From the NCBI RefSeq assembly GCF_000495835.1, contig NZ_AWGC01000012.1:62001-126000 (forward strand): DNA of 64,000 nt. The letters are read 5' to 3'. Positions within the stretch are counted from its first letter, which is position 1. Each line of letters begins with the position of its first letter. Of this stretch, positions 26,665 to 36,329 are shown in pieces. The translations under genes and the position numbers were made by a program. The notes beneath the pieces are model-generated. The model saw only the letters and a list, made by a program, of their open reading frames with translations. It was not told the origin of the DNA and did no database searches. Source of the stretch: Asticcacaulis sp. AC402 (GTDB lineage Bacteria; Pseudomonadota; Alphaproteobacteria; Caulobacterales; Caulobacteraceae).

Positions 26665-27684
26665 TCAATAAATAAGTTCATCATCGCCTCCCTGACCGGC
26701 CAGCATGATTTCGCCCTTGGCGGCAAGGTCCTTGGCGACCTGAACCATAGCCATCTGCGAGGCGTCGACGTCTTTCAAACGCACAGGCCCCATCGAATCC
26801 ATATCGTCGCGCATGATCTTGGCAGCGCGTTCCGACATGTTGGACATGAACATGTCGCGCAAACTGTCCGAAGCGCCTTTCAACGCCAAAGCAAGCTGAT
26901 CCTTCTCGACGGCCCGCAGCAAGGTCTGGACCCCACCCGGATCCAGCTTCGACAGGTCCTCGAAAACGAACATCAGGGCGCGGATACGTTCGGCCGACTC
27001 GCGGTTGCGTTCTTCCAGCGCGGCAACGAAGCGGCTTTCCGTCTGGCGGTCAAAATTGTTGAAGATTTCGGCCATCAATTCGTGGCTGTCGCGCTTCGAC
27101 GTCCGCGCCAGGTTCGACATAAACTCAACTCTCAGGGTCTGTTCAATCTTGTCGAGGATTTCGCGCTGGACCGGCTCCATGCGCAGCATGCGCTGGACGC
27201 ATTCGAGCGCGAAGTCTTCCGGCAGGGACGACAGAACGCGGGCGGCGTGGTCGGCCTTGATCTTGGACAGGACCACGGCGACAGTCTGGGGGTATTCGTT
27301 CTTGAGATAGTTGGCCAGGACGGCTTCGTTGACGTTACCCAGCTTGTCCCACATGGTGCGACCGGCCGGACCCCGGATTTCCTCCATCAGGGATTCGACT
27401 TTTTCCGGCGGCAGGAAGCTGCCCAGCAATCGCTGGGTCTGTTCGAAACTGCCCATGATGGTGCCGGACGACGACAGGCCGGCGACGAACTCGACCAGCA
27501 GTTCCTCAACCACGTTGGCGGCGACCGTGCCCAGCGACGACATAGCCTGGGAGATCTCCTTGATCTCCTCTTCGTCGAGTGCTTGCCACAGGGCAACGTG
27601 GTCTTCGCCAAGCGCAAGCAGTACTACGGCGGCCTTTTCGACCCCGCTTAAACGCTTGCTGTCATCAATGATATTCTTACGCAT
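26665..27684 (-). CDS. fliG: flagellar motor switch protein FliG
   Basis: 339 aa from ATG 27684 (a TTG at 27693 overlapping the fliF stop is possible). All FliG parts are visible: the N-terminal FliF-binding region, the middle EHPQ-like stretch ([20 protein letters not shown]) and the C-terminal torque domain ([40 protein letters not shown]). It couples stator force to rotor. Confidence 0.96.
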   Translation of the reverse strand: MRKNIIDDSKRLSGVEKAAVVLLALGEDHVALWQALDEEEIKEISQAMSSLGTVAANVVEELLVEFVAGLSSSGTIMGSFEQTQRLLGSFLPPEKVESLMEEIRGPAGRTMWDKLGNVNEAVLANYLKNEYPQTVAVVLSKIKADHAARVLSSLPEDFALECVQRMLRMEPVQREILDKIEQTLRVEFMSNLARTSKRDSHELMAEIFNNFDRQTESRFVAALEERNRESAERIRALMFVFEDLSKLDPGGVQTLLRAVEKDQLALALKGASDSLRDMFMSNMSERAAKIMRDDMDSMGPVRLKDVDASQMAMVQVAKDLAAKGEIMLAGQGGDDELIY

Positions 27685-27689
27685 GCTGT

Positions 27690-29345
27690 TCAACTATCGT
27701 GCAGCCAGGCGCGCAGAATCGAGACCGACTGCTCGGGGTGACGGTCGACGAATTCCGAAACCTTCTTGACCGACGATGCCTTCACCTGACCTTCGATACG
27801 GGCGATGTCGATGCGTTGTTCCTGCTCCACGGTCGGAACCAGGCCGGTTGCGGCGATGTTATCGGCCGCCTGATAGCTGATCGACGGCCCCGTGACGGCC
27901 GCCCCAGCCAGAGCCGGCTGACCGGCGCCACTGGTGCCGGCCAACACGCCCGTGCCGCCGCCGTTGATGAACTTCAGCAGCGGGCGAGCGACCAGGAAGA
28001 TAACCAGGATGGCGACCAGGAACAGCACGGCGACCTCTATCGCCCGCATGATGTCGTTCTTGTCGAAGTCGAACAAAGGTGCTTTTGCATCAGTGCCGGC
28101 GGCAAAGTCACCGCGGTTGAAGCGGATATTGCTGACGCGAACCTGATCGCCGCGAGTCTGGTCGTAACCGACGGCCGCCTGGACCAGTTCCTGGATGCGC
28201 TGCATGTCTTCGGCCGAGCGTGGCGCATAGGCGGGCGGCGTCTTTCCGTCGGCCGATGGTGTCTCGATACCATCGACGACGACCGCGACCGACAGTTTCC
28301 GGATCTCGCCCGGCCCCTTGACCTCGGTTGTCTTGGTGGTTGAGATTTCGAAGTTGGTGACTTCCGATTCCTGATTGCTGTTGTTGCCGCCAGTCGCAAT
28401 CGTGGGCGCCTGCTGGCCTCCCGGCATATTGGCGGACACCGTCGTCTGGCCGGCAGAATTGGGATCGGAGGTGGTTTCGGTACCTGAATTGGTGCTCGTC
28501 GAGCGGACGACCTGGCCATCGGGGTTGTATTCGACCTGTTCGCGGGTGGTCGCGGTCTGGTCGATTTCGGCGGTGACCATGACGCGGGCAGCGCCTGGTC
28601 CAACCACGCCCTCGACAATATCCATGACGCGCTTGCGGACCGAATCCTCGATCTCCGACTTGCGCTGCGCCCCGGCGCCGCCTGTGGCGTTGTCGCCGTC
28701 ACCGCCGGCGGCCAGCAAGTGGTTGCGGTCGTCCACGATGGTAACGTTGTCGGCCTTCAGGTTCGGAACCGCCGTGGCGACGACGTTGCGGATGGCTGCA
28801 ACCGATTCACTGTTCAGTGTTCCCGCGGACAGGCCGAGAACGACCGAGGCGGTCGGTTCGTTGGCCGAATCCTCGAACAGTTCTCGCTTGGGCATCACGA
28901 GGTGGACACGGGCCGAGCTGATACCGCGCAGGGTGCGGATGGTGCGGGCCAACTCGCCTTCCAGGGCGCGCTGGTTGTTGATATTCTGGACCGCCTCGGT
29001 CTGGCCGAGCGCCGGCGCATTGTCAAAGATTTCATAGCCGACGCTGGCCTGGGTCGGCAGGCCCTTCGACGCCAGCATCATGCGGGCATCGGCGACCTGA
29101 TCTCGGTTGACCATGATGGTCGAACCGTCGCCCCTGGCCTCGTACTTGATACCGGCCTGACCCAGGGCAGACGTAATCTCAGACGCTTCCTTGAGGTCGA
29201 GATTCGAATAAAGCAGGGACTGCGGCTGGGCGCTGATGTTCAGCACGATTGCCAGAATCACGGCTGCAATGCCGGCCGCAGCGCCCAGGATTGCCGTCAG
29301 CCGGCCAACACCGTACCTTTGCAAGCCGTTAAAAAAGGACTCCAC
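27690..29345 (-). CDS. fliF: flagellar MS-ring protein FliF
   Basis: 551 aa. Two membrane segments ([20 protein letters not shown] near the N-terminus, [20 protein letters not shown] near the C-terminus) bracket the periplasmic ring-building domains ([35 protein letters not shown]). GTG 29345 (giving [12 protein letters not shown]) is preferred to TTG 29366, because AGGG lies about 9 nt before it. It is the first gene of the fliF-fliG-flbE-fliN-flbD operon. A CtrA box lies about 240 bp upstream. Confidence 0.95.
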   Translation of the reverse strand: MESFFNGLQRYGVGRLTAILGAAAGIAAVILAIVLNISAQPQSLLYSNLDLKEASEITSALGQAGIKYEARGDGSTIMVNRDQVADARMMLASKGLPTQASVGYEIFDNAPALGQTEAVQNINNQRALEGELARTIRTLRGISSARVHLVMPKRELFEDSANEPTASVVLGLSAGTLNSESVAAIRNVVATAVPNLKADNVTIVDDRNHLLAAGGDGDNATGGAGAQRKSEIEDSVRKRVMDIVEGVVGPGAARVMVTAEIDQTATTREQVEYNPDGQVVRSTSTNSGTETTSDPNSAGQTTVSANMPGGQQAPTIATGGNNSNQESEVTNFEISTTKTTEVKGPGEIRKLSVAVVVDGIETPSADGKTPPAYAPRSAEDMQRIQELVQAAVGYDQTRGDQVRVSNIRFNRGDFAAGTDAKAPLFDFDKNDIMRAIEVAVLFLVAILVIFLVARPLLKFINGGGTGVLAGTSGAGQPALAGAAVTGPSISYQAADNIAATGLVPTVEQEQRIDIARIEGQVKASSVKKVSEFVDRHPEQSVSILRAWLHDS

Positions 29346-29410
29346 GAGCAACCACCCTGTCACCAAATAAGCAGGGCGTCGTTGTTACGCGCCATGCTGA
29401 CCTCGTGTCC

Positions 29411-29465
29411 TGAGTCTGAAATTCGCACGTATTTGATATCGGCCCCGGGACGAATTTCAGACTCA
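29411..29465. promoter_or_regulatory. 15-bp inverted repeat with GANTC sites in the fliF leader
   Basis: TGAGTCTGAAATTCG (29411-29425) and its exact complement (29451-29465) flank a 25-bp loop. Each arm contains a GANTC site (GAGTC, GACTC). It lies between the CtrA box and the fliF start. Confidence 0.75.
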
Positions 29466-29493
29466 AAAGGGCACTCGGTGTTATTGGAACCGG

Positions 29494-29564
29494 GTGTCGT
29501 TCTTGATTTCGAAGTTCGTCTTGTGGGCCATATCGAAATCGCTGGTACTTCGAAATCACGACAC
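29494..29564. promoter_or_regulatory. second inverted repeat in the fliF leader
   Basis: GTGTCGT...GATTTCGAAGT pairs with ACTTCGAAATC...ACGACAC. A third partner TCGAAATC (29533-29540) can pair with the same left arm, so alternative folds or paired protein sites are possible. Confidence 0.65.
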
Positions 29565-29588
29565 TAGGCAGTAATTTCCCAGTGGCGG

Positions 29589-29604
29589 GTTAATGGCGGC
29601 TTAA
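29589..29604 (-). promoter_or_regulatory. CtrA box (TTAA-N7-TTAAC) upstream of fliF
   Basis: On the minus strand TTAAGCCGCCATTAAC matches the Caulobacter CtrA consensus exactly in sequence and spacing. fliF is a known CtrA-dependent class II operon in Caulobacter. Confidence 0.75.
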
Positions 29605-29800
29605 TAGGGTGCGTTAAGTTTTGGGAATTTTCCAATATCTTTGCGCGGCTTGCGTTATTTCTCTCACTGCAGACCGGTTTAGCTCACGTTAACGCCCGGG
29701 GCCTGACATCGTTGAGAGCGGGGCCACAACAGACGGTAGAAATTCGGCGGTATCTTTTAAGCCGCAGCGAAATCCGATCTCAAGCATCCAAACGATGGCC

Positions 29801-29950
29801 TATACCAAGCCTCATAAAGAATGACGCTTGGTATTCGCACTTTTTTCAGCTCAAGCGCCGCATGGCTCCTCGCAAAAGCTCGGGCGCCCGAAGTACGTTC
29901 TCTGGCGCGCTTGCCAACCCACGATGAGTCAAGGTCATCGAGGGTTGGTG
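29801..29950 (+). repeat. family-1 dispersed element, copy C
   Basis: Short form with both terminal hairpins and GAGTC in the right-hand loop. The left end TATACCAAGC matches copies B and E. It lies between fliF and sciP. Confidence 0.85.
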
Positions 29951-30069
29951 TTACAATCCGACGCCCCTACCCGGGGGCGGATGCGGATGGCGGCCTTACG
30001 CAACCGAGCCACGTCCCGGTTTCGAGACGTGGCAATGATTTTCTTGCCTGAAACCGATGCCGGAGCCTG

Positions 30070-30114
30070 GAGCGCACTACGAAAAAGTGTCCAGCACGTT
30101 TCGGGATGCGCTCT
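30070..30114. repeat. GAGCGC...GCGCTC palindrome at the sciP 3' end
   Basis: Ends GAGCGCAC and GATGCGCTC surround an AAAGTG...CACGTTT stem. It overlaps the sciP stop codon region, as other family-2 members overlap the exoD-like and mnmA stops. Confidence 0.65.
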
Positions 30115-30394
30115 AACGATATTGCTGAATGCGTGTGGTGCGCAGTCCTGCCATGCCATGGCTCTCGATGGCTTTTTGCCAGCACAGGAATTCTTCGGAA
30201 GTTATGTTGTAGCGGTCGCAGGCGTCGTCGAACGACAACAATCCACCCCTGACAGCCGCAACCACCTCGGCCTTGCGGCGGATGACCCAGCGTTCCGTGC
30301 CCGGAGGCGGCAGATCGTTGAGGGTCAATTTTGCACCCGTCGGACCAATCACGTACTTTTCGCCCTTTGCGTCGCGGCGTTGCTCTTGCAGCAT
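30113..30394 (-). CDS. sciP: CtrA inhibitor SciP (DUF1153)
   Basis: 93 aa. The DUF1153 core (KYVIGPTGAKLTLNDLPPPG, RRKAEVVAAVRGGLLSFDDA, CDRYNITSEEFLCWQKAIES) identifies SciP, which binds CtrA-controlled promoters and CtrA and represses CtrA-activated genes in swarmer cells of Caulobacter. ATG 30394 with AAGG 9 nt upstream gives the usual length; ATG 30418 is possible. It lies next to hook genes, as in Caulobacter. Confidence 0.94.
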   Translation of the reverse strand: MLQEQRRDAKGEKYVIGPTGAKLTLNDLPPPGTERWVIRRKAEVVAAVRGGLLSFDDACDRYNITSEEFLCWQKAIESHGMAGLRTTRIQQYR

Positions 30395-30583
30395 GGCATT
30401 TTGCCTTGTGTTACCCATCACCAATTGAAGTGACTATAGACTGCCTGATTAAATATCCGCTTAATCGCCTTAGTAAATATGATACTAATGAGAAGCGTGG
30501 GCCGTCACTTGAATCCATTGATGATGACTAAATGGCAAAACTCCAAGATTAACGCGTGTTAACTGTATATATTTACTTTAGCT

Positions 30584-31990
30584 TTACCGCTTTAGAGCCA
30601 ACAATTCCTGAAGCATCTCGTCCGACGTCGTTATAATTTTGGACGCCGCTGAATAGGCGCGCTGGGTGGTGATCAAGCCAGTGAACTCCTGTGCCAGGTC
30701 GACGGTCGACGCCTCCAGCGATGCCGGCGACAGGGTGCCGGAACCGCCCTCGCCCGGCTCGCGCAGGGTAAATCCACCTGACGCCGACGATACCGTGAAG
30801 GCATTGCCCGACACCGGGGTGAGACCGTTGGCATTTATAAAGGTGGCCAGGGCCACCTGGGCCAGCGGCCGTGTATTGCCGTTGTTGTAGATCGCCGTCA
30901 CCACACCATCGACGCCGATCTCGACCTTGGTCAGCAAACCGAACTCAGTGCCGTTGGCGCTCATCTGCGAGGTCGTCGAGTCACCGGCCAGTTGGGTGAT
31001 CTCCGAAACCGGACCCGTGCCGCTGAGGCCCAGGGCCAGGGTCTGGCCGGCGGCACCAAAGTCGGCGTCCCAGCGCGGGCTGGTCGTGCCGTTGGAGGCG
31101 GCGACGGTAAAGTCGGTCGAAAAGGCGGCGCCATTGGTCGAAGACAGCGCGGTATTGAGCGTGCCATTAGAGTTGAAAGCCAGTTCGCCCGTCGAAATCT
31201 GGTTAAGGCCGCCGGTGTCGGTAACGTCAGGCGACCAGACTTCATAGGCCCAGCGATGGGTGTTGGTGGCGGTGTCGACGCCGATCTTTAACAAAGACAT
31301 GGTGACTGTATGCTGCTGACCCAGCGAGTCCGACACGGTCATGGAGATGGTCGAGTCGGGCTTGGTGCCGACATCGGCAGTGGCGTCATAGGTCGACATC
31401 GCGAAGTCTGCATCGGTTGCGTCATAGGTCGCCGCTGCGGCCGATACGGGTGTCGACGAATCCAGATTGGCATCGAAAGTGACCCGCGTCGTCGCTTCCG
31501 GCGTATTGGCAATGTTGGACACGTTGATCGGACCCAACTGGGTGATATCGGTCGAGGACGGATTGATATTGCCGCTGCTGTCGGCCGACCAGCCCTGCAG
31601 ATAAAGTCCGGCTGCATTGCGCAGGAAGCCATTGGTATCGGTGGTGAATGAGCCGTCACGGGTGAACAGCATGGAACTGCCCTGGTCGATGGCGTCCGAG
31701 GTGTCGGAGGTGACGAAGAAGCCCTGGCCATCGATTCCCAGGCTGTAGCCCGACGAAGCCGCGTTCAGTTCGCCACGCGCCGTCATGTTTTGCTGGACTG
31801 CCGCCGTCACACCATTCGAGGCATAGGTTGCCGTGCCCGAGGTGCCGCTGACCAGGTTGGTAAAGGCGGTCGTGACGCGCTTGTAGCCGGTGGTGTTGGC
31901 ATTGGCGATGTTGTTCGAAATGGTCGAGAGGGCCGCGGCGTTGGCGGCCAGGGCGGTAACGCCCGATTGCATGGCGCGAGTGACGGTCAT
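30584..31990 (-). CDS. flgE: flagellar hook protein FlgE
   Basis: 468 aa. The N-terminal rod/hook signature (ALAANAAALSTISNNIANAN TTGYKR region) and C-terminal heptads (LAQEFTGLITTQRAYSAASK, IITTSDEMLQELLALKR) are diagnostic. It polymerises into the hook outside the cell. It is the last gene of fliK-flgD-flgE; GAAGGA precedes the start. Confidence 0.96.
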   Translation of the reverse strand: MTVTRAMQSGVTALAANAAALSTISNNIANANTTGYKRVTTAFTNLVSGTSGTATYASNGVTAAVQQNMTARGELNAASSGYSLGIDGQGFFVTSDTSDAIDQGSSMLFTRDGSFTTDTNGFLRNAAGLYLQGWSADSSGNINPSSTDITQLGPINVSNIANTPEATTRVTFDANLDSSTPVSAAAATYDATDADFAMSTYDATADVGTKPDSTISMTVSDSLGQQHTVTMSLLKIGVDTATNTHRWAYEVWSPDVTDTGGLNQISTGELAFNSNGTLNTALSSTNGAAFSTDFTVAASNGTTSPRWDADFGAAGQTLALGLSGTGPVSEITQLAGDSTTSQMSANGTEFGLLTKVEIGVDGVVTAIYNNGNTRPLAQVALATFINANGLTPVSGNAFTVSSASGGFTLREPGEGGSGTLSPASLEASTVDLAQEFTGLITTQRAYSAASKIITTSDEMLQELLALKR

Positions 31991-32012
31991 GGCGCAAAAA
32001 TCCTTCTAGAAA

Positions 32013-32675
32013 TCAAGAAACCTTGGAGATGAGAGATAACGGCACATAGGTTCCGCCGACCTTCAGGACGACGGCGCCGTCCCGGACTTCGGCGGCGTTG
32101 GCAATGCCCGTGATTGAGACGGAAGCCGCGACGTCACCGGCGGCATTGGTCGCCTTGACCTTCAGCGTGTAATCGCCGGACGTGACCTTGTTACCGCTAG
32201 CCGTCTCGCCGTCCCAGGCGACGGTATGGGAACCCTTGCCGGTCTGGTCGGAAGTACCGGTCCAAACCACCGTGCCGTTCTTGTCGACGACGGTCAGATT
32301 GACCGCCGCGGCGTCGCCTTCCAAGCCATAGTCCCAGGCGGCCTGGCCATTGGCAAATGTGGCGGTGGCGGTGGCAGCGCTAACCGTCTTGCCGATATAG
32401 TTGACCGCAGCGTCCATCGAATTGCCCGCGGCGCCGGCGGCGGCGGCGATCTTTTCGAGATAGGCGTTGCCCTTAAGCTGTTGTTCAACCGAGGAATATT
32501 GTACCAGCTGGTTGGTCCACTCGGTAGTGTCCATCGGCGACAGGGGATCCTGGTTACGGATCTGGGCGGTCAGCAGGCTGAGGAAGGTTTCGTAGTTGGC
32601 GGCCAGGCTCTTGGTGTCCTTGGCGGCTGTGGTCTGGGTCTGGGGCTGGGCATTGGCGGTGACGGCGTCAACCAT
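32013..32675 (-). CDS. flgD: flagellar hook assembly scaffold FlgD
   Basis: 220 aa. The N-terminal FlgD motif (YETFLSLLTAQIRNQDPLSP, MDTTEWTNQLVQYSSVEQ) and the C-terminal FlgD Ig-like/Tudor region (TVAWDGETASGNKVTSGDYT) are clear. It caps the growing hook. It follows fliK after 9 bp and precedes flgE by 22 bp. Confidence 0.96.
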   Translation of the reverse strand: MVDAVTANAQPQTQTTAAKDTKSLAANYETFLSLLTAQIRNQDPLSPMDTTEWTNQLVQYSSVEQQLKGNAYLEKIAAAAGAAGNSMDAAVNYIGKTVSAATATATFANGQAAWDYGLEGDAAAVNLTVVDKNGTVVWTGTSDQTGKGSHTVAWDGETASGNKVTSGDYTLKVKATNAAGDVAASVSITGIANAAEVRDGAVVLKVGGTYVPLSLISKVS

Positions 32676-32684
32676 GGCGGGGTC

Positions 32685-34019
32685 CTAAACGGTAAGATCA
32701 AGCGCCAGACGTCCGATGCCCGGGCGATGACGGAGTTGGGCGAGTGCCGCATCGAGGTCGGCTTCGATGGTGGCTTGGTCGGACTGTTTCGCGGCGCGGT
32801 TGGTCTGTTGCGCATGTGGGCGGGCATTCTGGCGCGCCTGCTGTCCGGCTTGCTGGTCGCTGAAGGCGGTGTTTTGAGATGCGGGGGATTGCGACGGCGT
32901 GCTGTCGGCGGGCCGCGATGAAAAGGTCAGGGCGTCACCGTCCAGCTTCAGACCGGCAGCGGTCAGATGCTGGCGCAATTCGCTTTCGCGCGCGGCAAAG
33001 GTGGTAGCGGTGATAGGCGTGTCGAACTGCAGGTGAGCACTGACCCGCCCCTCGGACGTGATGGTCAGGGCGACGTCGACCCGGCCAAGATCGGCGGGCT
33101 TCAGTTCGAGCTGGAACTTGGTGGTGCCGTCGCTGAGGCGCTTCTGGATGGCGAGGCTGAGCTGGCTCAGCTGCTCGATCGCGGCGTGGGACAGGGCAGA
33201 CGCCTGCGCAGCGATGGCAGGCGGCGGGGTATAGGGGGTCGCCGTTGTTTCGACAGCCACCTGCTGCAGTGAAAACGCAGGACGCGGGGTTTCCGCCGCG
33301 ACCGGCTTGACCGCCTCGGCGATGTCGAGCTTGAGGGCGGCCGGTTCGGGCTTTACAGAGTCGATTTCGGCCGTGGGAACCGGGGCGTCGTCGGACCTGC
33401 CCTCGGGTTTGGTGTCAAGCGTTGGCAGCTGCGCTGGCAGATCTGATACCATGCGTTTTTCTGCCGAAAGATCCGCTATCTGCTGGGCCGGAACGGGTTC
33501 GGGGTTCGGCAAGGCGGCGCGGGGCTGAATCATGCCGGAAAGTTGTGCTTCGGCTGGCGCAACGTCGTCCTCAAGAGATTCGACGGACAGTTCGGTATCG
33601 GCCATTTCAGAAGCCATTTTCGGTACCAGACCAGCCTGGACCATGGCCGCAAGATTCGCGCCCACAGGCGTGAAGTTCGAGGCGTTTGTTGTCTCAAACG
33701 GTACCGCAGCGACGTTGGGATCGGCGGAAGTTCGCGTCGTCGCCAATTGCGGCAACATCTCGGCCTGGACCACGCCAGCGACCTGCGGATCGGCCGGCGC
33801 GGCGTCCGGAAGTATCGCCGGCTCGGCGGGTGCTTTTGTGGGTTCCTTCGCGGAGTCCTGAGAGGCCGTGGTGTTGGACGCGGTTTCCGCCGTCAGAAAC
33901 CGCCCCACCAAGCCGGTGAACAGGGCGGCGGCGTTCGCGTCCTGGACTGGCGCAACGCTGGCCAGCGCCGTGGCGGTCGGCGCAAAGACAGTCTGACGAA
34001 GGGCAGGCGCTGAGGACAT
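32685..34019 (-). CDS. fliK: flagellar hook-length control protein FliK
   Basis: 444 aa from ATG 34019 (an in-frame GTG at 34046 is less likely). The long Pro/Ala/Thr-rich disordered N-terminus and conserved C-terminal domain (FQLELKPADLGRVDVALTIT, ESELRQHLTAAGLKLDG) match FliK, the exported ruler that switches export specificity. A sigma-54 promoter lies about 90 bp upstream. Confidence 0.93.
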   Translation of the reverse strand: MSSAPALRQTVFAPTATALASVAPVQDANAAALFTGLVGRFLTAETASNTTASQDSAKEPTKAPAEPAILPDAAPADPQVAGVVQAEMLPQLATTRTSADPNVAAVPFETTNASNFTPVGANLAAMVQAGLVPKMASEMADTELSVESLEDDVAPAEAQLSGMIQPRAALPNPEPVPAQQIADLSAEKRMVSDLPAQLPTLDTKPEGRSDDAPVPTAEIDSVKPEPAALKLDIAEAVKPVAAETPRPAFSLQQVAVETTATPYTPPPAIAAQASALSHAAIEQLSQLSLAIQKRLSDGTTKFQLELKPADLGRVDVALTITSEGRVSAHLQFDTPITATTFAARESELRQHLTAAGLKLDGDALTFSSRPADSTPSQSPASQNTAFSDQQAGQQARQNARPHAQQTNRAAKQSDQATIEADLDAALAQLRHRPGIGRLALDLTV

Positions 34020-34105
34020 GAAACTCGCAAACGGTGAACGCCGCACCCAGGGGTGCGGGAGAATCTGGGTTCACGCATTTTGCGCAAAGGGGATCGTTCA
34101 CAGAG

Positions 34106-34121
34106 TGCAAACCGCAGGCCA
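34106..34121 (-). promoter_or_regulatory. sigma-54 promoter of fliK-flgD-flgE
   Basis: On the minus strand TGGCCTGCGGTTTGCA fits the -24/-12 pattern with GG-N10-GC spacing. Further upstream (34160-34260) several GGCAAA/TTTGCC motifs could be FlbD (ftr) sites; that part is tentative. Confidence 0.7.
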
Positions 34122-34267
34122 AGGTTAACATATTGTATTTGCTAATTTTAATCGATTGTTTAGATATGAAAACTTGCCCCGCAGGGTCAAATTTGCCTAA
34201 CGCCGCGTGCTTTTTGCCGTGCGACCTGCGCAGATACCTTCGACGGCAAACGCCGCGACCACATCTG

Positions 34268-35155
34268 TCAAGCCTCCAGACGCGACAATTCCTCGGCCAG
34301 GAGATCATACACAAGACGTATCCGGCGGCTGGTCCGCAGTTCGCGATGGGTAACCAGCCACAGCGGCACTTCGATGGGCGGCATGTCCGGCAGGACATTG
34401 ACCACGTCGGGAGTTCGCGCGGCGATCTCAGCGAGCATGGCGCCAACGCCAAGTCCGCGGCGAACCAACTCCCACACCACCACCGTGCTTTCCGAAATCA
34501 GTCGAAGATCGTGGCCCTCTACGGGTATGCCAACGCCGCGCATGTAGGCGGCAAACTGTGCGACATCGTCGAATCCGATCAGGTCGGCCGCGATATCGCC
34601 GGGCTTTTGCGGCATGCCATGCCTTTCCACCCAGCCACGGCTGGCGTAAAAACCAGCCTTCGATGTGCGGATCATCCGGCCGATCAGGTCAGGCTCGTCG
34701 GGGCGGACGTGGCGCAGGGCGATGTCGGCCTCGCGCCGGCGCAGGTCGCTAAGCTTGTTGGAGGAGATGACCACGATCGTGACCTGGGGCGCGTCACGCC
34801 GTACGCGCGCCAGGATGTCAGGCAACATATAGGCGGCATAGGAATCCGTCGCACTGATGCTGACCCGACCGCCTACGGCTTCGGAGTGGCCGGTGGCGGA
34901 AACCCGGGTCGCCAGGGCCGCCTCGCCCATGACGCGCGCGTGTTCCAGCAGGCCGTGACCCGTCTCCGTCAGAACCAGCCGCTTACCCACCCGCTCGAAC
35001 AGAGTTACGCCCAGACTTGATTCAAGGGCCATGATCTGACGCGACAGGGTCGGCTGGGTCAGACCGATCTCGCGCGCCGCCGACGACAACGAGCCATGCA
35101 CGGCGGTGGCGTAAAAGGCGCGAAGCTGGTTCCAGTCGGGAATACTCATGCACAT
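34268..35155 (-). CDS. LysR family transcriptional regulator
   Basis: 295 aa. An N-terminal LysR helix-turn-helix (LRAFYATAVHGSLSSAAREI, GLTQPTLSRQIMALESSLG) and a substrate-binding domain are present. It is divergent from the methyltransferase gene with a 79-bp gap, so it may control that gene (inference). Confidence 0.93.
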   Translation of the reverse strand: MCMSIPDWNQLRAFYATAVHGSLSSAAREIGLTQPTLSRQIMALESSLGVTLFERVGKRLVLTETGHGLLEHARVMGEAALATRVSATGHSEAVGGRVSISATDSYAAYMLPDILARVRRDAPQVTIVVISSNKLSDLRRREADIALRHVRPDEPDLIGRMIRTSKAGFYASRGWVERHGMPQKPGDIAADLIGFDDVAQFAAYMRGVGIPVEGHDLRLISESTVVVWELVRRGLGVGAMLAEIAARTPDVVNVLPDMPPIEVPLWLVTHRELRTSRRIRLVYDLLAEELSRLEA

Positions 35156-35234
35156 ACGTATAAGCGATGTGCATATTTCGGCAATATCATTCCTATCTGT
35201 ATATGCTAAGCCTTAGGTCACCACAGGAGACACC

Positions 35235-35873
35235 ATGCAGAACACTACCAAGGACGCCCGCTTCTGGGATCGTATCGCGCGCAAATACGCTGCCGACAAG
35301 ATCGAGGATCAGGCCGGCTATGAGCGCACCCTTGAGCGGACCCGGCATTATCTCAAAGCAACCGATCGCGTGCTGGAATTCGGCTGCGGCACAGGCTCAA
35401 CGGCGTTGAAGCTGGCGCCCCATAGCGGGTCTTATCTGGCGACCGATGTCTCCGGCGAGATGGTTACCATCGCCCGCGAGAAGCTGGCCGAAAACCCTGT
35501 TGCCGGGCTCGAGTTCGCGGCCACGACCCTGGACGATCTCAATGCCGCGCCCGACTCGTTTGATTCGGTCCTGGGCTTCAATATCCTGCATCTGGTCCCC
35601 AGCCTGTCGGATGCCGTGCGGCGCGCGCGCAGCTTCCTGAAGCCCGGCGGGTTGTTCATCACCAAGACTGCGTGCCTGAAAGATATGAACCCGCTGATCC
35701 AGCTGGCCATACCGGTGATGCAGGCTTTCGGTCAGGCGCCCAATGTCGTGATCTTCTCGGCGCGTCAGTTGGAAACGGTGATCATGTCGGCAGGGTTTGA
35801 GATTGTCGAAGTCGCTCGCCACGCTTCAAAGGGCAAGGACACCCGGCCGTTTATCGTCGCCAGGAAGGTCTGA
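35235..35873 (+). CDS. class I SAM-dependent methyltransferase
   Basis: 212 aa. The SAM-binding motif I VLEFGCGTGSTAL, motif II-like FDSVLGFNILHLV and post-I YLATDVSGEMV are present. The substrate is unknown. Overall layout resembles UbiE/Methyltransf_11 proteins. AGGAGA precedes the ATG. Confidence 0.9.
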   Translation: MQNTTKDARFWDRIARKYAADKIEDQAGYERTLERTRHYLKATDRVLEFGCGTGSTALKLAPHSGSYLATDVSGEMVTIAREKLAENPVAGLEFAATTLDDLNAAPDSFDSVLGFNILHLVPSLSDAVRRARSFLKPGGLFITKTACLKDMNPLIQLAIPVMQAFGQAPNVVIFSARQLETVIMSAGFEIVEVARHASKGKDTRPFIVARKV

Positions 35874-35885
35874 ACCGAACGGCAT

Positions 35886-36257
35886 TTAACTGTGGGTGGC
35901 AAAAACCGGTCGAATATACCCTTCGACCCGATCGATGATTTCGCCTTGCTGCTCAGGTCGCCATCGCAAACGCACCCACTGGCATTCTGTTTCCGCGTTA
36001 ACTCTGACGAAAAGGGTTAATCCGTCCTCATACGGCAGGAAGCCGTGTCCCATATATGTCCAACTCTCACCCGCGGGATGAAGTCTGCCGTCATAGTCAG
36101 TAAACTCCATCGCAATTTGATAGCGTTGATTGACCTCGAGATGTCTAATACCAGCCCGCGATGACCTTGACTCATCGCGGGCTGGCAAGCGCGACTGCGC
36201 GCCCGAGCTTATGCGAGGAGCCATGCGGCGCTTGAGCTGAAAAAATGCGAATACCAA
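35886..36257 (-). pseudogene. DUF3601 gene with 5' end replaced by family-1 repeat
   Basis: The C-terminal 84 or so residues (HLEVNQRYQIAMEFTDYDGR, HPAGESWTYMGHGFLPYEDG, LTLFV) match DUF3601. The first 37 or so codons of the open frame are read from repeat copy D, whose inner boundary lies at about 36147. An internal ATG at 36110 would give a 74-aa product lacking the domain start. Whether the chimeric 123-aa frame is translated is unknown. Confidence 0.7.
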
Positions 36258-36284
36258 GCGTCATTCTTTACGAGGCTTGGTATA
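36147..36284 (-). repeat. family-1 dispersed element, copy D
   Basis: Short form in reverse orientation, with hairpins CCAGCCCGCGATGA.../...CATCGCGGGCTGG and ACCAAGCG...CGAGGCTTGGT. GACTC lies in the loop. It runs into the 5' part of the DUF3601 frame. Confidence 0.85.
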
Positions 36285-36329
36285 AGCGGCTTTTCGTAGC
36301 CGTTTGTGTTGGCCATCAATCGCGACTAA

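Noticed and set aside
34047-34267. Precise FlbD (ftr) enhancer sites upstream of fliK
   Set aside because: GGCAAA-like motifs are visible but I cannot recall the ftr consensus exactly enough to assign coordinates.
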